DNA from: Ilyonectria destructans
Lineage: Eukaryota > Ascomycota > Sordariomycetes > Hypocreales > Nectriaceae
Length of the DNA: 64,000 bases
Reading direction: 5' to 3'
NCBI GenBank assembly: GCA_020740775.1
Contig: JAHEWK010000014.1
Location: 1,364,001-1,428,000, forward strand
The translations under genes and the position numbers were made by a program. Shown here one piece after another: positions 31,495 to 43,887 of the stretch (position 1 is its first letter; every line of letters starts with the position of its first letter). Below the pieces are notes generated by a model, which worked only from the letters and a program-made list of their open reading frames with translations, did not search any database and was not told the DNA's origin.

Positions 31495-33413
31495 TTAATC
31501 AAGTCGAACCTTGCGCCCGCCTTTGGCAATCTTAGCACCCTCTGGGAGTCGAGACATGGTACAACGAGGCTCCCTCTCCGCACCACCCATCGATGCGAGG
31601 GCAAACGAGTCGGTGTTATGCGCAAAGTAAAAGTAGTAACCAGTGCGGGTCTTCTTGACCACCATCACTCCAATTGCGCCAGCCGAGTGGCAGTTCTTCA
31701 CACCGGGATGGTTCATGAAGTCATCTGCAATGAATGATTCCATGATGGCGTCTTCGTCATCGTCCTGAATGTCAGCTCCACCTCGACCGCGGCGTGTCCC
31801 ATGGTAAATTCTCTCAGCACACCGCTGTGAAGCCATTGTGGTGGCCATGTGCTCTCCTGTACCACTTGTCACAGCACCAATAGTGACTTGATCCTCGTCA
31901 TTCTCGTCACAGGGCACAACTGCGGTGCCAACGCCGACTAAAGCTGCCGGACCTAACCGACCTCGGTGCTTCATCCCAATCCCTCCCGAGGAAGACCCAG
32001 CCGCAATATGGCCGTTTTCGTCGACCGCGATAGCACCGATAGTGTCTGTGATGAGGTCCTCGTTCCCAGTACCAGGATGAAAAGGCACCTTCTTAACCGG
32101 AGGGTTGAGGCCATCCTTTTCGTCTGGACTGACAGGTCGCTTAACCCCACGAGGACTTCCGGGGGGGTTATGAGCAGTATCGCGGTCGTTGACAACTGTG
32201 TGGTCCCCATCTTGTGGCGACGCAGAGCCATCTCTGTGGGAGAGATGCTCATGATGCTTCTCATGGGTGTCTGTTTTCGGTTTCACACCCTGCTCAGATG
32301 GTTCTTCACTCTTTCTTCCATGACCATTTGATTCAGTCTTTTTCAGGCGAGACTTGGATCGAGAGGGAGGTGGGGAGTTGTTTTTGGGGCCTCTCGCTAC
32401 CGCAGTAGAGTAGAGAGGCGACTTTTCAGGGGAAGCATGAACCGACGATCGACCTACTGTTGGTGTAGATGACCCCACGACCCGGAAATAATCCGGGGTC
32501 GCCGGGGCCTGCAATAGGGTAGACGTCTCAGGTCCTGGAGAATCCACGTTGGGCGAGTCCGTTTGACCTTCATTCCAAGTGCCGGCCATGATTGCGGCCG
32601 TGTGGTCCCGCGGAAAAGGCCGGTGTGTCTCTGATGGCGTTGCGGTGTCGTATTGGCAAGGGACGCACCCCGAGTTCACTGGGGTCGGACTCTGGGTTGT
32701 CTTGGACTTCGACTCGGCTCGCTTTAGGTCTTCTTGCCAGCGGAGAAAACGGTCCCTAGCGTTCTTGGAAATCATGTATTCGTTGGGGTATGTTGTTAAG
32801 CCATGTTCTTCGGCGAATGCCTTCGCACCCTCTCCGACTAAGGCGTTGGGTGGAACACGTCGAAGGCTGAGGGGGTTATTGCTAGTGTCTAGGATAAGCT
32901 TGGCAAGGGCTATGGGATTCCGAATGTCTGTATGAGAGTAAGTCTGAGAATTCGATTGATGATGGAAGAGTTTGACTGACTCGGAACGGCACCGCATGCG
33001 CCACTGCGGCCAAGGTGATCGACTATCGTGGCATCGCATTCGACCGTACCATCGATAGAAAGATTAGAGCCATATCCGGCGTTGGTAATCTCTTTGTCCT
33101 CGAGGATACGCAGGGCAGCTTCGATGGCCTCGGTTGCGGTGGAGCCGGCTTTTAAAAACTTCATTCCCATCTCAGCGGCACTGTTTTCGTTAGTTTACGC
33201 ACGAACTAGCTCGAGGGACGGCACTCACGCAACGCAAGCCTGGAGGTGGACGTGCTCATTCTGGTGACTATGGAAGCCGGCTCCAGCGTGGACGAAGATG
33301 GCTGGAGTGCATTTGGGCTTCTGGCCGAGGCGGAGCATGCGGTCGAGAGCGCCATCCGCTCCATGAGGAGTGTGTTCCGACATGGGAGAGATTTCATTGT
33401 GACAGTTGGTCAT
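31495..33413 (-). CDS. Taspase/asparaginase-2-type threonine hydrolase with a large internal insert
   Basis: There are three exons (33413-33229, 33180-32981, 32927-31495) encoding 605 residues. The N-terminal alpha part has AIFVHAGAGFHS, ITNAGYGSNLS and GTVECDATIVD, and splicing restores GACGAVPNIRNPIALA. The beta part starts at DTIGAIAVDENGHIAAGSSSGG, where Thr near residue 424 is the expected N-terminal nucleophile after autocleavage. It ends with a MSRLPEG tail. Between them lie about 240 residues of charged, Ser/Pro-rich sequence, much longer than in bacterial isoaspartyl peptidases and in line with taspase-like proteins. Substrate (asparagine, isoaspartyl peptide, or a protein after Asp) cannot be told from sequence. 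It is head to head with ARP3. Confidence 0.85.
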
Positions 33414-34252
33414 GCTTGTGTCGATTCATGAGTCGAGGCAATGCGGAGAGGAGTGGAAATAGATAATGAATGAAACCAAAAAAGCGAAAGACTGGAGGGA
33501 AATGGGGCGGGTGGGTTGAGACGATTCCCCGGCCCAGGTGACGGAGAGAGAAGAATATGGAGCTCGAGGCGAGCTGAAGAATGGTTTAGGCACAAGCGTT
33601 GAGTCGAGGAACAAGCGATCGAGGCCACGTTGGCTGCCTGCCTGCCAGAAGTCGCAATGCGGTGGGGAAGGACAGTTGTGGCGCTCGAGCTCTTTCCCAT
33701 GTTCTTACACGCCGTGAGAATGAGCAAACAGATTCTAAAGTGGCAAGAAACAGCTACTACGCAGCTTCCCGATGAGCCTGTCAAATCCGAGAGGAAGAGA
33801 GAGAGTGTTGGGATTTGACAGTTGAGGGGCGCGAATCTACAGCCTCGACAACGCTAGAACCCAGTCTGTTTTACACTCTTCCTCTGAAGTGAAAAATAAA
33901 TCCAGACGGATTAACAAATGAAATCATGAGATAACATTGCAGCTGCTGCAAATCAACACGGCTCTGAGATGACGTCGGAAGCTCAGCCACCCCGTTAATT
34001 GCAACGAAAGGGGCGTCAAGCCCCAACCAGCCAGCCGCACGTTGGCGGGGCCTAGTCCACCACTCCACAGCACAGCCGCACTGTCCGTGGCTCTGCTGGG
34101 AGCTTCGCAACAAGGCACGTAACGTAATCCTACCGCATCGTCCACCGCCGCCGTCATCGCCGCCATCGCATCCCCCGAGCGCGGCACCTCCACGAATCCC
34201 TCCTCCCTCTCCCATTCGTCTCGTCGCGCGCCGTCCGCCGCCCTCTTCCATC
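33414..34252. promoter_or_regulatory. Divergent taspase-like/ARP3 intergenic region
   Basis: This 839-bp spacer lies between start codons. The 150 bp before the ARP3 ATG are very C-rich on the plus strand, as in leaders of highly expressed fungal genes. No gene is supported. Confidence 0.4.
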
Positions 34253-35907
34253 ATGGCTAACCAAACTCCCGCCGTTGTCATGGACAAGTGAGCCTCTATT
34301 CCCAACCCCCGCACTGACGACAGCTAACCTCAGCTCACCAGCGGCACGGGTTTCTCCAAGCTAGGTCCGTGACAGCTCCCGACGATCCCGATTGCCTCGA
34401 CGCTTCCGAAAGTACTCTATTAACGCTCGCATATAGGTTTTGCCGGCAATGACTCTCCCTCCTTCGTCTTCCCGACTGCGATCGCAACCAAGGGGCCTGC
34501 TGGTGGTGCCGGAGGTTCTGGCTCTGGACGCCCTGGCGTTGCCAACAAGCCCTCTTTCCTCACCGGAGGTGCTGGTCCCGGTAGCCACCTGAGCTCAAAG
34601 CGAGGAACCGAGGATCTCGACTTCTTCATTGGTGACGAGGCCATCGCTGCTTCGGGAGGTCCGGGTAGGCGGAAGCTGTTCCCCTGAACACGAACGCAGA
34701 GCTGACTGATTAGGTTACGGTCTTCACTACCCCATCCGACACGGTCAAATAGAGAACTGGGTATGCGTCTTTTTGAGCTGCGAGACGGGCCTAACTGACC
34801 GCCGTTAGGATCACATGGAACGATTCTGGTCCAACTCCATCTTCAAGTATCTCCGCGTCGAGCCCGAAGACCACTACTTCCTCCTCACTGAGCCTGTGAG
34901 CCTCCCAATATTACTCGCGCCGAATTCGGGACAGTCCGTTGACTTTGACAGCCCCTGAACCCCCCCGAGAACCGCGAGAACACCGCCGAGATCTTCTTCG
35001 AGTCTTTCAACTGCGCTGGCATGTACATTGCGGTCCAGGCCGTACTCGCTCTGGCTGCATCTTGGACATCCTCCAAGGTCCAGGACCGCTCTCTGACTGG
35101 AACTGTCATTGACTCCGGTGACGGTGTTACTCACGTCATCCCCGTTGCCGAGGGTTACGTCATTGGATCCTCAATCAAGTCGATTCCCATTGCCGGTCGA
35201 GACATCACCTACTTCGTCCAGTCCCTGCTCCGAGACCGTGGCGAGGCCGACTCATCGCTCAAGACCGCCCAGGAGATCAAGGAGGAGTATTGCTATGTTT
35301 GCCCCGATATCGTCAAGGAATTCAGCAAGTACGACCGCGACCGCAGCCGATTCGCCAAGCACGTCGTGACGCACCCCAACGGTCGCCAAGTCAGCGTTGA
35401 CGTCGGATACGAGCGATTCTTGGCCCCCGAGATCTTTTTCAACCCCGAAATCTACAGCTCCGACTTCTTGACCCCTCTCCCTACGGTCGTCGACGGCGTT
35501 ATCCAACAGTCACCCATCGATGTCCGACGAGGCCTCTACAAGAACATTGTGCTGTCTGGTGGAAGCACTCTGTACAAGGACTTTGGTCGACGATTGCAGC
35601 GAGATATTAAGCAGCTGGTTGATGCCCGAATCCGGGCTAGCGAGGTTCGCAGCGGTGGCGCTCGAAGTGGTGGCCTGGACGTGCAGGTCATTACGCACAA
35701 GAGGCAGCGACATGGTCCCTGGTTTGGTGGCAGCCTGTTGGGTCAGACGCCTGAGTTCCGATCGTACTGCCACACCAAGGCGGAGGTGAGTACAGCACGT
35801 CAAATTAATCACGTGGTACAAAGACTAACACGCAATGACAGTACCAAGAATATGGCCCCAGCATTGTGCGAAGATTCGCTCTTCTGGGTGGACCTGGCGG
35901 TGCTTAA
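34253..35907 (+). CDS. ARP3: Actin-related protein 3 (Arp2/3 complex)
   Basis: There are seven exons (34253-34287, 34342-34364, 34437-34664, 34714-34760, 34809-34895, 34952-35785, 35842-35907) encoding 439 residues. Exon 2 is a 23-bp microexon that completes the nucleotide-binding turn [15 protein letters not shown]. Other actin-fold signatures are [53 protein letters not shown] and [18 protein letters not shown]. The insert after [10 protein letters not shown] is typical of fungal Arp3. The last exon adds [20 protein letters not shown] and then TAA, so a longer unspliced reading frame beyond 35785 is not the protein. Arp3 nucleates branched actin with Arp2. Confidence 0.95.
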
Positions 35908-36681
35908 AGTGGCTCTTTGGCTCATTAAATGGTACAAGATGCTTTCCGAAATCTTGAGCTGCAAGGTTCCACCACCGCTGCATCGGGAGTATCACGGAGC
36001 AGAAGAAGATGTTTTAAGGGCCGACCCGGACCCTCGCTGTGGGTGGGAAAGGGAGGAGCCGAGTCGCAAAATCTTAAAGTCAGTGCCCAGACAATTGGCG
36101 ATGGAATTACGAGGAGGAGGTGGCGAAGAAGTTTTTCAAAGGTAGTTAAATGCATTCCAAAATCAATTCCCCCGCACGCCCAACATCTTCAAGTACCGAG
36201 TTATAATGTCCAAAAACCACGCAAGAGGCTGTTTTTAGTGGCGGAGCCAAGCGTTCGCGAGGCGGCTCGTATAAGAGAGCTGTGACGAATAGGCTACGGC
36301 ATTACAGAAAGCTTCGTCATCACCCCGCCATGACATAGTTTGCTCTAGCTGTCCATCACTTATTTCCATGATATTCGCGAAATGCGTTGGAACTTCGCTT
36401 TAAGGGAGGTAAATTGAGGCATTCATCTTCAAAGTCACACATAATTGACAGTCACATTTCAGGCAATGGCAAAGAAAAGGTTCTGAATACTTCGGAAGCT
36501 TGGTTCCGTTTGAATTGATACTGTGTACTCATATCCCTAATACAACAAGGTAACCATTGTTCAATCTGGCCACTACACTCAACACCGCCGCAGAATCCCA
36601 AATCAACTCCCACCCAAACTCCTCTCATCTTGGGGGCCCGCTGCGCGGTTCGCCTCCCATGTTACACAGCGGATAAAGCGC
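35908..36681. other. Convergent ARP3/ADH1 3' region
   Basis: This 774-bp spacer lies between stop codons. It is AT-richer from 36300 on, and I see no gene or structured RNA. Confidence 0.4.
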
Positions 36682-37946
36682 TTATCGGCTGGTGTCGACG
36701 ACAATGCGACCGGCAATGGCGCCCTTCTTCATGAGCTCGTAGACGCTCTGGAGCTCGCTGAGGCCGACGGTCTTGAAGGGGACGGTGATGAGGCCCTGGC
36801 GGTAGAACTCAATGGCCTCGGCGGAGTCGGCACGGTTACCGACGTAGCTGCCCTTGATGTTGATCATGCGGATGACGGTGTCGAAGACGGGAGCGGAGAT
36901 GCTGGCATTGGCAGGGAGACCGATGCAGACGACGGTTCCGCGGGAGCGGACGTACTGGGTAGCCTGCTGGAAGGGCTTCTCGCTGACAGCGACGAGGATG
37001 ACAGCGTTGGGGCCCAGGCCGTCGGGGGTGGCGGCCTTGACCTCGGCGACGAGGTTGGAGGACTTGGTGAAGTCGACGAAGGTCTTAGCACCGAGCTTCT
37101 TGCAGAGAGCAGCCTTCTCATCACCACCGTCGATGGCAATGGTGTGCAGGCCCATGGCCTTGGCGTACTGGAGGGCAATGGAACCGAGACCACCACCGGC
37201 ACCGACGATGGCGACGGTCTGGCCGGGGCGGGCACCGGACTCCTTGAGACCCTTGTAGACGGTGATACCGGCGCAGAGAATGGGGGAGATGGCCTCAAGG
37301 TCGCACTCCTTGGGGATGCGAGCGACGTGGATGGCCTTAGCAATGGCGTACTGCTGGAAAGAGCCGTCGACGGTGTATCCGGAGAGGAGAGCCTTGGCGC
37401 AGAGGGGCTCATCCGAGGTCTGGCAGTAGCTGCAGCTCAGGCAAGAGCCGTTGAGCCACTTGATACCGGCGTAGTCACCGATCTCGATCTCGCTGACAAG
37501 CTCGCCGCGAGCAACGACAACACCGGCACCCTCGTGGCCACCGACAAGGGGCAGCTTGGTGTCAAGGGGCCAGTCACCCATCATGGCGTGGAGATCGGTG
37601 TGGCAGACACCGGAGTACTTGACATTGATGAGGACCTCATCGGGACCGGGCTTCTGGACGGGGATCTGCTTGTACTCGGTGGCTATGGAAGAAATGAAGT
37701 CAGTATAAAGATTCAGGGTCTTGATGCGAACGGTGGGGTTGTGGGTGGGACTCGGCCGCAGGGTGCGGGAGCAGCGAGATGGGGATGGAGACTATGGAGA
37801 ATGGATGTGACGGGTCGGATGCGGATGGGCTGGATCGGGCAATTGAAGAGGCATTGAAGCATTGAAGGGGATGAGGATGACGTACGTCCACCGTTCTTCT
37901 CGATAACCTGCGCCCACTGCACGGAAGGGATCTGAGGAGCGGCCAT
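36682..37946 (-). CDS. ADH1: Zinc-dependent alcohol dehydrogenase, Adh1 type
   Basis: There are two exons (37946-37886 and 37682-36682) encoding 353 residues. It interconverts ethanol and acetaldehyde with NAD(H) in the cytosol. Catalytic zinc ligands lie in GVCHTD, GGHEGAG and the Cys of ILCAG. The structural zinc site is the four-Cys segment [15 protein letters not shown]. The Rossmann dinucleotide turn is GAGGGLG and the product ends IVVDTSR. Third positions are overwhelmingly C or G. This makes long shadow frames on the other strand and suggests high expression. The leader is (CAA)-rich directly before the ATG, and a TATA box lies about 160 bp upstream. Confidence 0.95.
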
Positions 37947-40900
37947 TTTGTTGTTGTTGGGGGGGTATCAAAAGGTTGTTGTCGTGAAAGACGAGGTGTT
38001 GTTTGTTGGAGATGGAGAGTTGAAGAGTTGACTGAGAGTTGATGAGGCTGGATGAGTCTGGAGAGGAAAGAAAAACTCAGATTGAGGCCGGCGGACCAAA
38101 GGTTTATATAGATGTTGGCCAGGGCAATCCGGGGGAGGAGTTGAGTCTGCTGGAGGCCGGGTGCAAGGCGCAAAGCGTAGGCGTAGGCGGAGGCGTGTGG
38201 TATGATGGGTCAATGGACAGGGATGCTTCTGGATGCAGACGTCGGTGGGCGCCTCAAGTCGCGGCCGCGCGGGGGCCCAGCGCCGCCCAGGGCCAAGGGA
38301 GGGAAGAGGAGCCACTTCGGCTGCACGGGGGTCCGCATTGTGTGTGTCTCTCGAGTCGAGTACCTCTCGTACCTGGTGATGCGTGCGCGGGCGCGAGGAG
38401 TGTGAGCGCAGTGGCGTCGAAGTGGGTGGAGGGTGGAGGGTGGAGGTGGAAGAAAGTGGAGTGGTGTTGAGTGCGGCGCCTCCTCCTCATGGGCGCAGGG
38501 ATGCCTGGTGGTAAGTGTCCAGGTACGTACCTATGCTAGAGGGAGGTGGCTTCACGACCTTCGGCATCCCACCCCCGCTCTAGTTTCCCCTCACCAAACT
38601 CCTCTGCTGTAGAGACTCCTCCTCCAGCGGAGCGGGAGACGGCGCGCTACGATGGAAGCACTGGACTGCGCTTCGCTGCGCTGCATGGATCTTCGAGTCT
38701 AGCGCGAATTTGTGGCAGTCTCGTACCTCCGAGAAAAGATACCTGCATCCGCAACGCCTTCGTCCGCGACCAGCGAGGCCCACGACCAAGACGAGAGCCG
38801 TTGGCCATCAAACCAAGTGAGCCGCGAAGGGGGTCATCAGGGGCGTCCTGATTCCGCCGTGTAATTATTACGTCCCGCTGCGTGTGCAGCATTGATGATG
38901 CACTAAAGATAGCAGGGAAATCCGGACCACCGATACGGGCAACTGCGAGAACCTGCGTCCTGAGGTGACCTGTTTTTGACGTTGCTATCTCGGCTGTTCA
39001 GGAGAAGAGGCGGCTCAGCTCAGGCCGGCATGATCGCATCGCATCGCCTGCCCTACCGAACGCAGCCATGAGATATTTTCCCTCCGGGCACCGGTCCGTA
39101 GATTATAGTCATGACATCTCGGCCCCCCGTTCACCGTCAGTCGCTTTCACCGTCTCCGATTGCGATCCCTGAGAATGGGATGCTTTTAGGGACCAGGTAG
39201 GCCCGAAAGAAAGCACCAGACATTGAACTACGCCAAAAATCACGAGAGCCGCCGCCCAGCTTCCCAAAGCTTGATATGCAAGAGTGGGTAGCAAGATGGA
39301 GACCGCCCTTTTCATGGATCAGCATCAGCATCAGCATCGTCGTCATCGTAGTACACGCTTCTTCTTTCCAAGGCTGGCGCCGGATCCCGGGAAGCGAAGC
39401 GCTGCATTTTTGAGGGCCACTTGGATTCGAAGCGCTGCTTGAGGCTTCCTGTTATGGGACAATTGAGCTCTCCATACCACTAACCACTTCCCAACAGCTC
39501 TAACAAGGAAGCTCCACGAGGCTGGGGGCATCAGCTCTGTACCTACGTAAGTGCAACTCCGCTGGCTACAGCCCACTATTTACAGGGCACAAGCTCTCAC
39601 CAGGGTGGCTTGCACCAGCCTGTGGCCCCCTTTCGGTACCAGGGAAAGTACCGATGCTTGAAGAGTGCGCCTATTGTTTTGATTCCCAGCTTGGCGGAAG
39701 GCATGCCTTTTTTTTTCGGGGCCCTGGAAGCTCGTGCGTGCAGTGTCTCGTGTTAGTGGGATGGATAGTGGGAGGACTCGTCCCTCGCGTTATCCGGCGC
39801 CGAGCTCGGCCTGAATGGCCCCGTGGACTACTGCCATGATCCCACTCGTCGCTCACTTTTTTGTTTCCACCGTTTGTTTCTTTTCCAGCAAAGACGCCAA
39901 CTCAATTGACATTTAGTGCTTGAGGAAAGTAATGAAAAGAACCCCATCTCCACCACGTTCAAGCCGACATGTCTTGCCGCATTCAGCGGAAGGACCGCGG
40001 GTAGCACTGCACATCCACATCATGCCTTCCTGACGCAGACGTCCAACGCACGGGCTGAGAATCAGATCCGTAAATCCATCTCCACCATGTCATTCACCAT
40101 CCACATCCACATCCGCATCCGCATCCGCGCCTTGGTGTCAAGCCAAGTGCCTGCCGCCCAGTCGTCGAGCCAGCTTGCTAGACTACGTTGCTCGTCCGTC
40201 GTCGCCTCGTGTCTCACCCCCTCCGTTCCACCGCCCATTGAGTACGACAGTACCACACAACTTAGGGCATCGATGCGTGGAGAACGACTCATCGATCATG
40301 CACCTCCCTTTCGCCGACAACGACGCTAAGCCGCGACTATTCGACTCTTCTCGCTCGAAGGGAGCTTCTGGATGGGCACCGTCGCCCACAGTACAAGGTC
40401 CCACGTCTAGCAGGAGGCCGACCATGGTAAGGGCATCTGCAAGAGTGGAGCTTGGGGGAACACGCGAGCCCACGGCTGGGCGTCTACAGATTCCTTCGAG
40501 GGCATCTCGCTGATTTCCCCGCACTGGATGGTAGCCAGGGAGGGAAGACGACCAGGGGCGGGACACCATCACCAACAACATCGCTGCTACTACCGAGGAC
40601 ATAGCGCTGCACTACCATGTTTTGGCCGCATTCCGCACCCATATTCGGCCACTAAACGTGTCTGCTGCCTACGATGCAACAATAACCACGCGATTGACGG
40701 ACAAGCTCGGTGCCATGAGGCCAAAAATCCCCCAACAGACTTTGGGCCAGACACACACCGTCGGCGCCCGCGGGGGAGCCGTCCTGGAGTCCTAGGGTTA
40801 TCCCAGCCGGTTGGGCGGAGGCCTAAAAGCAAATGCGGGGGAGACCAGCCAGCGGAATGACACCAATGGAACAGTGCTTGACTCGGTACCCTCCCCTGCC

Positions 40901-43505
40901 GCCATAGTGTTTTGTTACGGGGTAAAGGCATTCATGACTCTGGCTGGTTCCTTTGAAGCTCTGGCAGAACGGAGCCGTCTCCAAGAGGCTGGTAGTGGCC
41001 CAGAATGCGGCCATAGATGGTCGCCCCAAATGGTTGCCCCAGGTCAGGCCGATGGTGAGACAGAGTTTTGGGGGTTAGCTCCAGTCCTGTTCAAGATCGT
41101 CCTCAGATCTAGAGCACTGTACCATGTACACCTCCCGCACGACAACAAGGACAGCGACTAGCGAAAAAAGCCACAGGTACCTGTTGCCAGCAGGTACATG
41201 CCAGGGGGAGCCGCTTCATCTCCATCTTTGGAGATGGCGGAGATGGGGGAGGCTCATCGGACGGCATCAAAGTACTCGGCCATTGGGTAAGACACTGTCC
41301 AGACTTGCCCAGTTGGGTAGAATGGCTGCCTTAGACTCCATCTCTCCATCTATCACCTCTTTCGGGTGGCCGGGAAGCCCTCGTGGTGAATGGCTCCGTC
41401 CACACCCAGAATCTAATCTCCAACTCAGAATGGCGGCGACTTACACACTGCCAGCGCGTGTCTGCGGCGCTCACCCGCACACTATCTGCCGCCCTGCACA
41501 GCAGTCGTGGCCTCTGGGGAGGGTTTCGGCCAATCTCTCGCTGTACATTCCGCTATACCTTGGTTCGTTTCAAGGGTCCGATGCGAGATGCACCTCGTGG
41601 CACTCTCCAGTCTCGTCTTCATTTCTCACAGTCCCCGTCCCTGGGCGATGGCTTGATTGGATGCGTACCCCGTGGCAACGTTCGACTTCCATTCAGATTG
41701 TTGAGGATCCACATCCCATACGCCTTTGTCACAACCCCATCTTCCCTTCAGCCCGATGCATCTATCCCCGGACTGGAGGGAGCCCTGTCTCCCCCGTGCT
41801 GCGACGTCGTGGGTCCCAGTGCAAGCATGTACCGGTTCGTTTCCCCTCACGACTAAATCTCAGGCAGCCTGCGGACTGGGGATCCCCTGAGGTGGAACGA
41901 TAACTGCTTAGAGGCGGCGGGGGGGAAGGCCAGGCCGTTCCTGACGTGGTTTACTTGGCCAGAAGACCAAACGGAGAAGTGGAATTGCCACACGTCGCAG
42001 CTCACACTGTCCATCGTCGTCGGATTTGGGGGCGCGGACGATCTGTGTGGCCAGGCCACCCCCGCGGCGTTTGGACCAGCGTCACCAGCCCGCGCTTAGC
42101 CTTTGGAACTGGCATCAAAGCCATACCCCCGTCCAAGCCGCCCTTCCCTAGCGGCCCCTGCTGGCGTTGCTTGGTTGCTTGGTAGGGCCCGTACGGGCAC
42201 TGCTAGAGCGTCCCACTGCGGCTCCGCAGTTTGACTTGCATGAGCCGCAATTCTCTTCCCCGCATTCGACGCCCCAGCACGCCGCCAAGCCCCAGCACGC
42301 CCCCAGCGTCGACGTGTATTTCCCTCCTGCCGGCGCCGTCCATGATACGGGGCCCCGGACTCGCATCAGTTGGGGCGCCCGGGGGTTGCTTCGAACTCGA
42401 GGCTTCCCCCGGGGGCAGCCGGGGATGGCAATGCGCAACGCTGCCTAGCTTGCAGATGGCCAATCTCATGCCCTTAACGGCGTCAATCGCACGTTTCCAT
42501 CCGTCCTTGGGGAGGCTGAGGCCAACTCCGGGGTCATGATGGCTTCTCCGGCTTACCCAGTCCGCCTCACTAGTTCTAATTAGATTGTTGGAGTTGATTC
42601 TGCGGCTCTCTATAGGCTGTGGTCAGCCGCCTCGCCTGATGCAACTGCCAGTGCCACACCAGCTGCTCCAATTTCTTTGTCTAGAGGGTGGGCACGGCTC
42701 CGGGAACGTGGAAGCAGAACTCGCTCCCAAGGAAGAAAAAACGCGGCTTCACCACATGACGACGATGATTTTCTCCTTGACCCGCGGCAACAGCGGCGCA
42801 GGGAGCCCAACCATGTTGTTTCTGTCTCAGCTCATTTGTGGGGTTACGCTCTCGCATGACTTGGATTTGCTCAGCTGGAGCTGATGATCATTCCGCGGCA
42901 ATGGCACAGCGCGGGGTTTACTCTCGTGTTTTTTTTTTTTCAGTTGAGTGTCTTGATTCCTGTCTTGCTTCTTTGTGATCAATCGTGGGCACCATCTCTG
43001 GTTTCCTTTTTTCCCACTCTCTTTTTTCTTTGGCTTCCCTACCGTCTTGCCTCTTACAGTACCGTACCGCCCGACATGTTCAGCCAATCGATTAGCTGTC
43101 CGACATTGCATGTCCTCTACGATACGGTCGGTCGGTCTTTGCTTTGGCAGCACATCGAGAGGATCCATGCTGAGACAATTGTCCCGAGATATCGTTCCAC
43201 GTCTGTCCGTGCAAGCACCTGACAGGCACCACATGGCACGAGAAGACAAATAAGCGATGACCCGGCCGACTCCCGGGTTTTGCAGTTTTGCAGTTTTGTT
43301 GCCTCTGCCGACAACATCACGGAATCAAGCACCGGTGAAGTATTGTGGACATTGAGTATATTTTTATCTCGAAATCAAAAGTGTCCTTCCCAACGCTTTC
43401 CTTGCCCAAACACCAAAACGTACACACAAGGCTCAGTCAAGCTAACAAAGGCTCGCAAACACACGGTTCTAACTTCGATTCGCGTCGCCCTGTTCAGGAC
43501 ATTGC
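37947..43505. other. 5.5-kb gene-poor region upstream of ADH1
   Basis: Apart from the ADH1 promoter at the left end, I can support no gene. Frames up to 259 codons occur (for example 41124-41903 on the plus strand), but they are Arg/Ser/Pro-rich, begin in arbitrary places and show no family motif or clear intron pattern. A T run precedes about 42942, and a pyrimidine stretch lies near 43005-43035. The segment could hold non-coding transcripts or a rapidly evolving gene that I cannot recognise. Confidence 0.45.
38104..38110 (-). promoter_or_regulatory. TATA box of ADH1
   Basis: Read on the minus strand this is CTATATAAACC, about 160 nt before the ADH1 start codon. The segment between it and the ATG is CT-rich and then CAA-rich (ACAACAACAAAATG), the usual layout for a strongly expressed fungal gene. 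Confidence 0.6.
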
Positions 43506-43887
43506 CTACGCAATGGCAGGAACTTCGACCGACTTCTCGATGCCATCAGCCTTGCCAGAGTTGACCTTCTTGCCAGTCTTGGCAATCTTCTGGAGGACCG
43601 TCTCGTACGGCAGGCCGGTGACGACCTTGGCAGTCTGGTTCTCGAGGGAGACTTCGTAGCTATCGACGCCTACAAACGCGCGGGGTAGCGAGAGTCAGTA
43701 ACGGCCATACAAAAGCAAAACATCAAAACCGCTGCGGAAAATACACCGACCGGGCATCGTGACCGGCATCAGTGGCAGGGTGGGGAGAGAACTAACCCTC
43801 GAGCTTCTTGAGGACGCGGTCGATGGCGCCGGAGCAGCCGCCGCAGCTCATGGACACGTTGAACTCGTAGGTGTGAGACTCAGACAT
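43506..43887 (-). CDS. ATX1: Copper metallochaperone Atx1
   Basis: There are two exons (43887-43797 and 43669-43506) encoding 84 residues. The protein is a single HMA domain of ferredoxin-like fold. It starts MSESHTYEFNVSMSCGGC, with the copper-binding pair Cys15 and Cys18 in MSCGGC. It continues GAIDRVLKKLEG, then VDSYEVSLENQTAKV across the intron, and ends in a Lys-rich loop (IAKTGKKVNSGK) that usually faces the target ATPase. Atx1 carries Cu(I) in the cytosol to the Ccc2-type ATPase of the Golgi. The length matches the family. Confidence 0.93.

Noticed and set aside
35786..36145. Extension of the ARP3 reading frame past 35785
   Set aside because: A GTGAGT donor at 35786 and an acceptor at 35841 give the conserved Arp3 C-terminus and a stop at 35907.
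36864..37857. Long open frames opposite and out of frame with ADH1 (182 and 237 codons)
   Set aside because: They follow from the strong C/G third-position bias of ADH1 and show no motif.
41124..41903. 259-codon frame in the gene-poor region
   Set aside because: Composition is Arg/Ser/Pro/Trp-rich without motif, and there are no supporting splice signals or context. I left it unannotated.
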